A DNA stretch of 13,268 bases from CAYRVX01 sp964642165. Its GTDB lineage: Bacteria > Planctomycetota > Phycisphaerae > SM23-33. A model generated the notes under the pieces. The model made no database searches and was not told the origin of the DNA. It worked only from the letters and a program-made list of their open reading frames with translations. Positions 13,049 to 13,268 of this stretch are shown here, piece by piece. The position numbers and the translations under genes were made by a program. Position 1 is the stretch's first letter; each line of letters begins with the position of its first letter. The DNA is taken from positions 1 to 13,268 of the forward strand of contig CAZXOC010000210.1 in NCBI GenBank assembly GCA_964642165.1. Direction: 5' to 3'.

Positions 13049-13268
13049 GTGAACGTGCCGTTCCACATGCCGCTCGTGCTCGGCGACGAGGCGGCGTCGG
13101 TCCGCCGCGCGATCGACAGCCGCCGCTTGTCGGGCAACGGGGCGGTCACCCGGCGGTGCTGCGAGCTTCTGGACCAGCGGGTGGGCTGCGCGAAGGCGAT
13201 CCTGACGCCCTCCTGCACGGCCGCCCTGGAGATGAGCGCCCTGCTGTGCGACGTCGGGCCCGGCGACG
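13049..13268 (+). CDS. wecE: dTDP-4-amino-4,6-dideoxyhexose aminotransferase, 5' part (WecE/RffA-like)
   Basis: The frame is open from GTG 13049 to the window edge, giving 73 residues of a DegT/DnrJ/EryC1/StrS-family, PLP-dependent sugar aminotransferase. The start VNVPFHMPLVLGDE, then SRRLSGNGAVTRRCCELLDQRVG, AKAILTPSCTAALEMSALL and VGPGD match, in order, the N-terminal region of E. coli WecE. That enzyme converts dTDP-4-keto-6-deoxy-D-glucose to a 4-amino-4,6-dideoxyhexose using glutamate. The PSCTAALEMSALL block contributes to cofactor and substrate binding; the PLP lysine would lie beyond the edge. The start is set by AGGAG (13035-13039). Its expected substrate is the product of rmlB in the same cluster, which strongly supports a dTDP-amino-deoxyhexose pathway. 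Related enzymes that form the 4-amino sugar of the other stereochemistry (the Qui4N type) belong to the same family, so the exact epimer is not settled. Confidence 0.9.
   Translation, partial: MNVPFHMPLVLGDEAASVRRAIDSRRLSGNGAVTRRCCELLDQRVGCAKAILTPSCTAALEMSALLCDVGPGD

Noticed and set aside
1..13268. CRISPR arrays, tRNA or rRNA genes
   Set aside because: No regularly spaced repeats with spacers and no tRNA- or rRNA-like sequence were seen. The only tandem units are the short palindromes at 9479-9510.

Overview
The window reads as a GC-rich bacterial chromosome, most likely from the phylum Planctomycetota (Planctomycetes). The main reason is the three-gene set at its left: a DUF1549/DUF1553 protein, a Tat-exported DUF1501 protein and a large secreted protein with pre-peptidase C-terminal (PPC) domains. 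This combination is a hallmark of planctomycete genomes and their close relatives. All the genes I can support lie on the + strand. A run of exactly 100 N at 10220-10319 shows this is a scaffold rather than finished sequence.

Region 1-330 has no supported gene, but it holds a clean non-autonomous mobile element (MITE) at 68-242. The element has 12-base perfect terminal inverted repeats that directly abut a perfect 8-base target duplication on both sides, and its interior is filled with hairpins. Region 331-5722 is the DUF1549 - DUF1501 - PPC operon of exported proteins, tightly spaced and with good ribosome binding sites. Region 5723-6098 lies between the two gene groups. It holds a stretch with strong codon-position bias in frame with the upstream gene but beyond its TAG stop, followed by a good sigma-70-like promoter at 5950-5978.

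From 6099 to the end is a surface-glycan type cluster. It comprises dTDP-glucose 4,6-dehydratase (rmlB, apparently starting on CTG), a membrane-anchored family 2 glycosyltransferase of the polyprenyl-phosphate type, an ATP-grasp ligase, a radical SAM protein with a B12-binding-like domain (interrupted by the N gap), an octopine/nopaline dehydrogenase-family enzyme, a YbhN/AglD-like flippase-family membrane protein, and the start of a WecE-type 4-amino-4,6-dideoxyhexose aminotransferase cut off by the window edge.

These genes suggest one pathway. RmlB makes dTDP-4-keto-6-deoxyglucose and WecE aminates C4. The opine dehydrogenase could make an N-(carboxyalkyl) amino acid, and the ATP-grasp enzyme could join that acid to the sugar amine. 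The glycosyltransferase and the membrane protein would then move or display the product on a lipid carrier. The individual enzyme families are well supported by motifs; the joint pathway, an opine-decorated amino sugar, is inference and is the most interesting idea in the window. A second control point appears at 9480-9600, before the radical SAM gene, with three CGGCGCCG palindromes, a perfect TATAAT and a leader with mutually exclusive hairpins.
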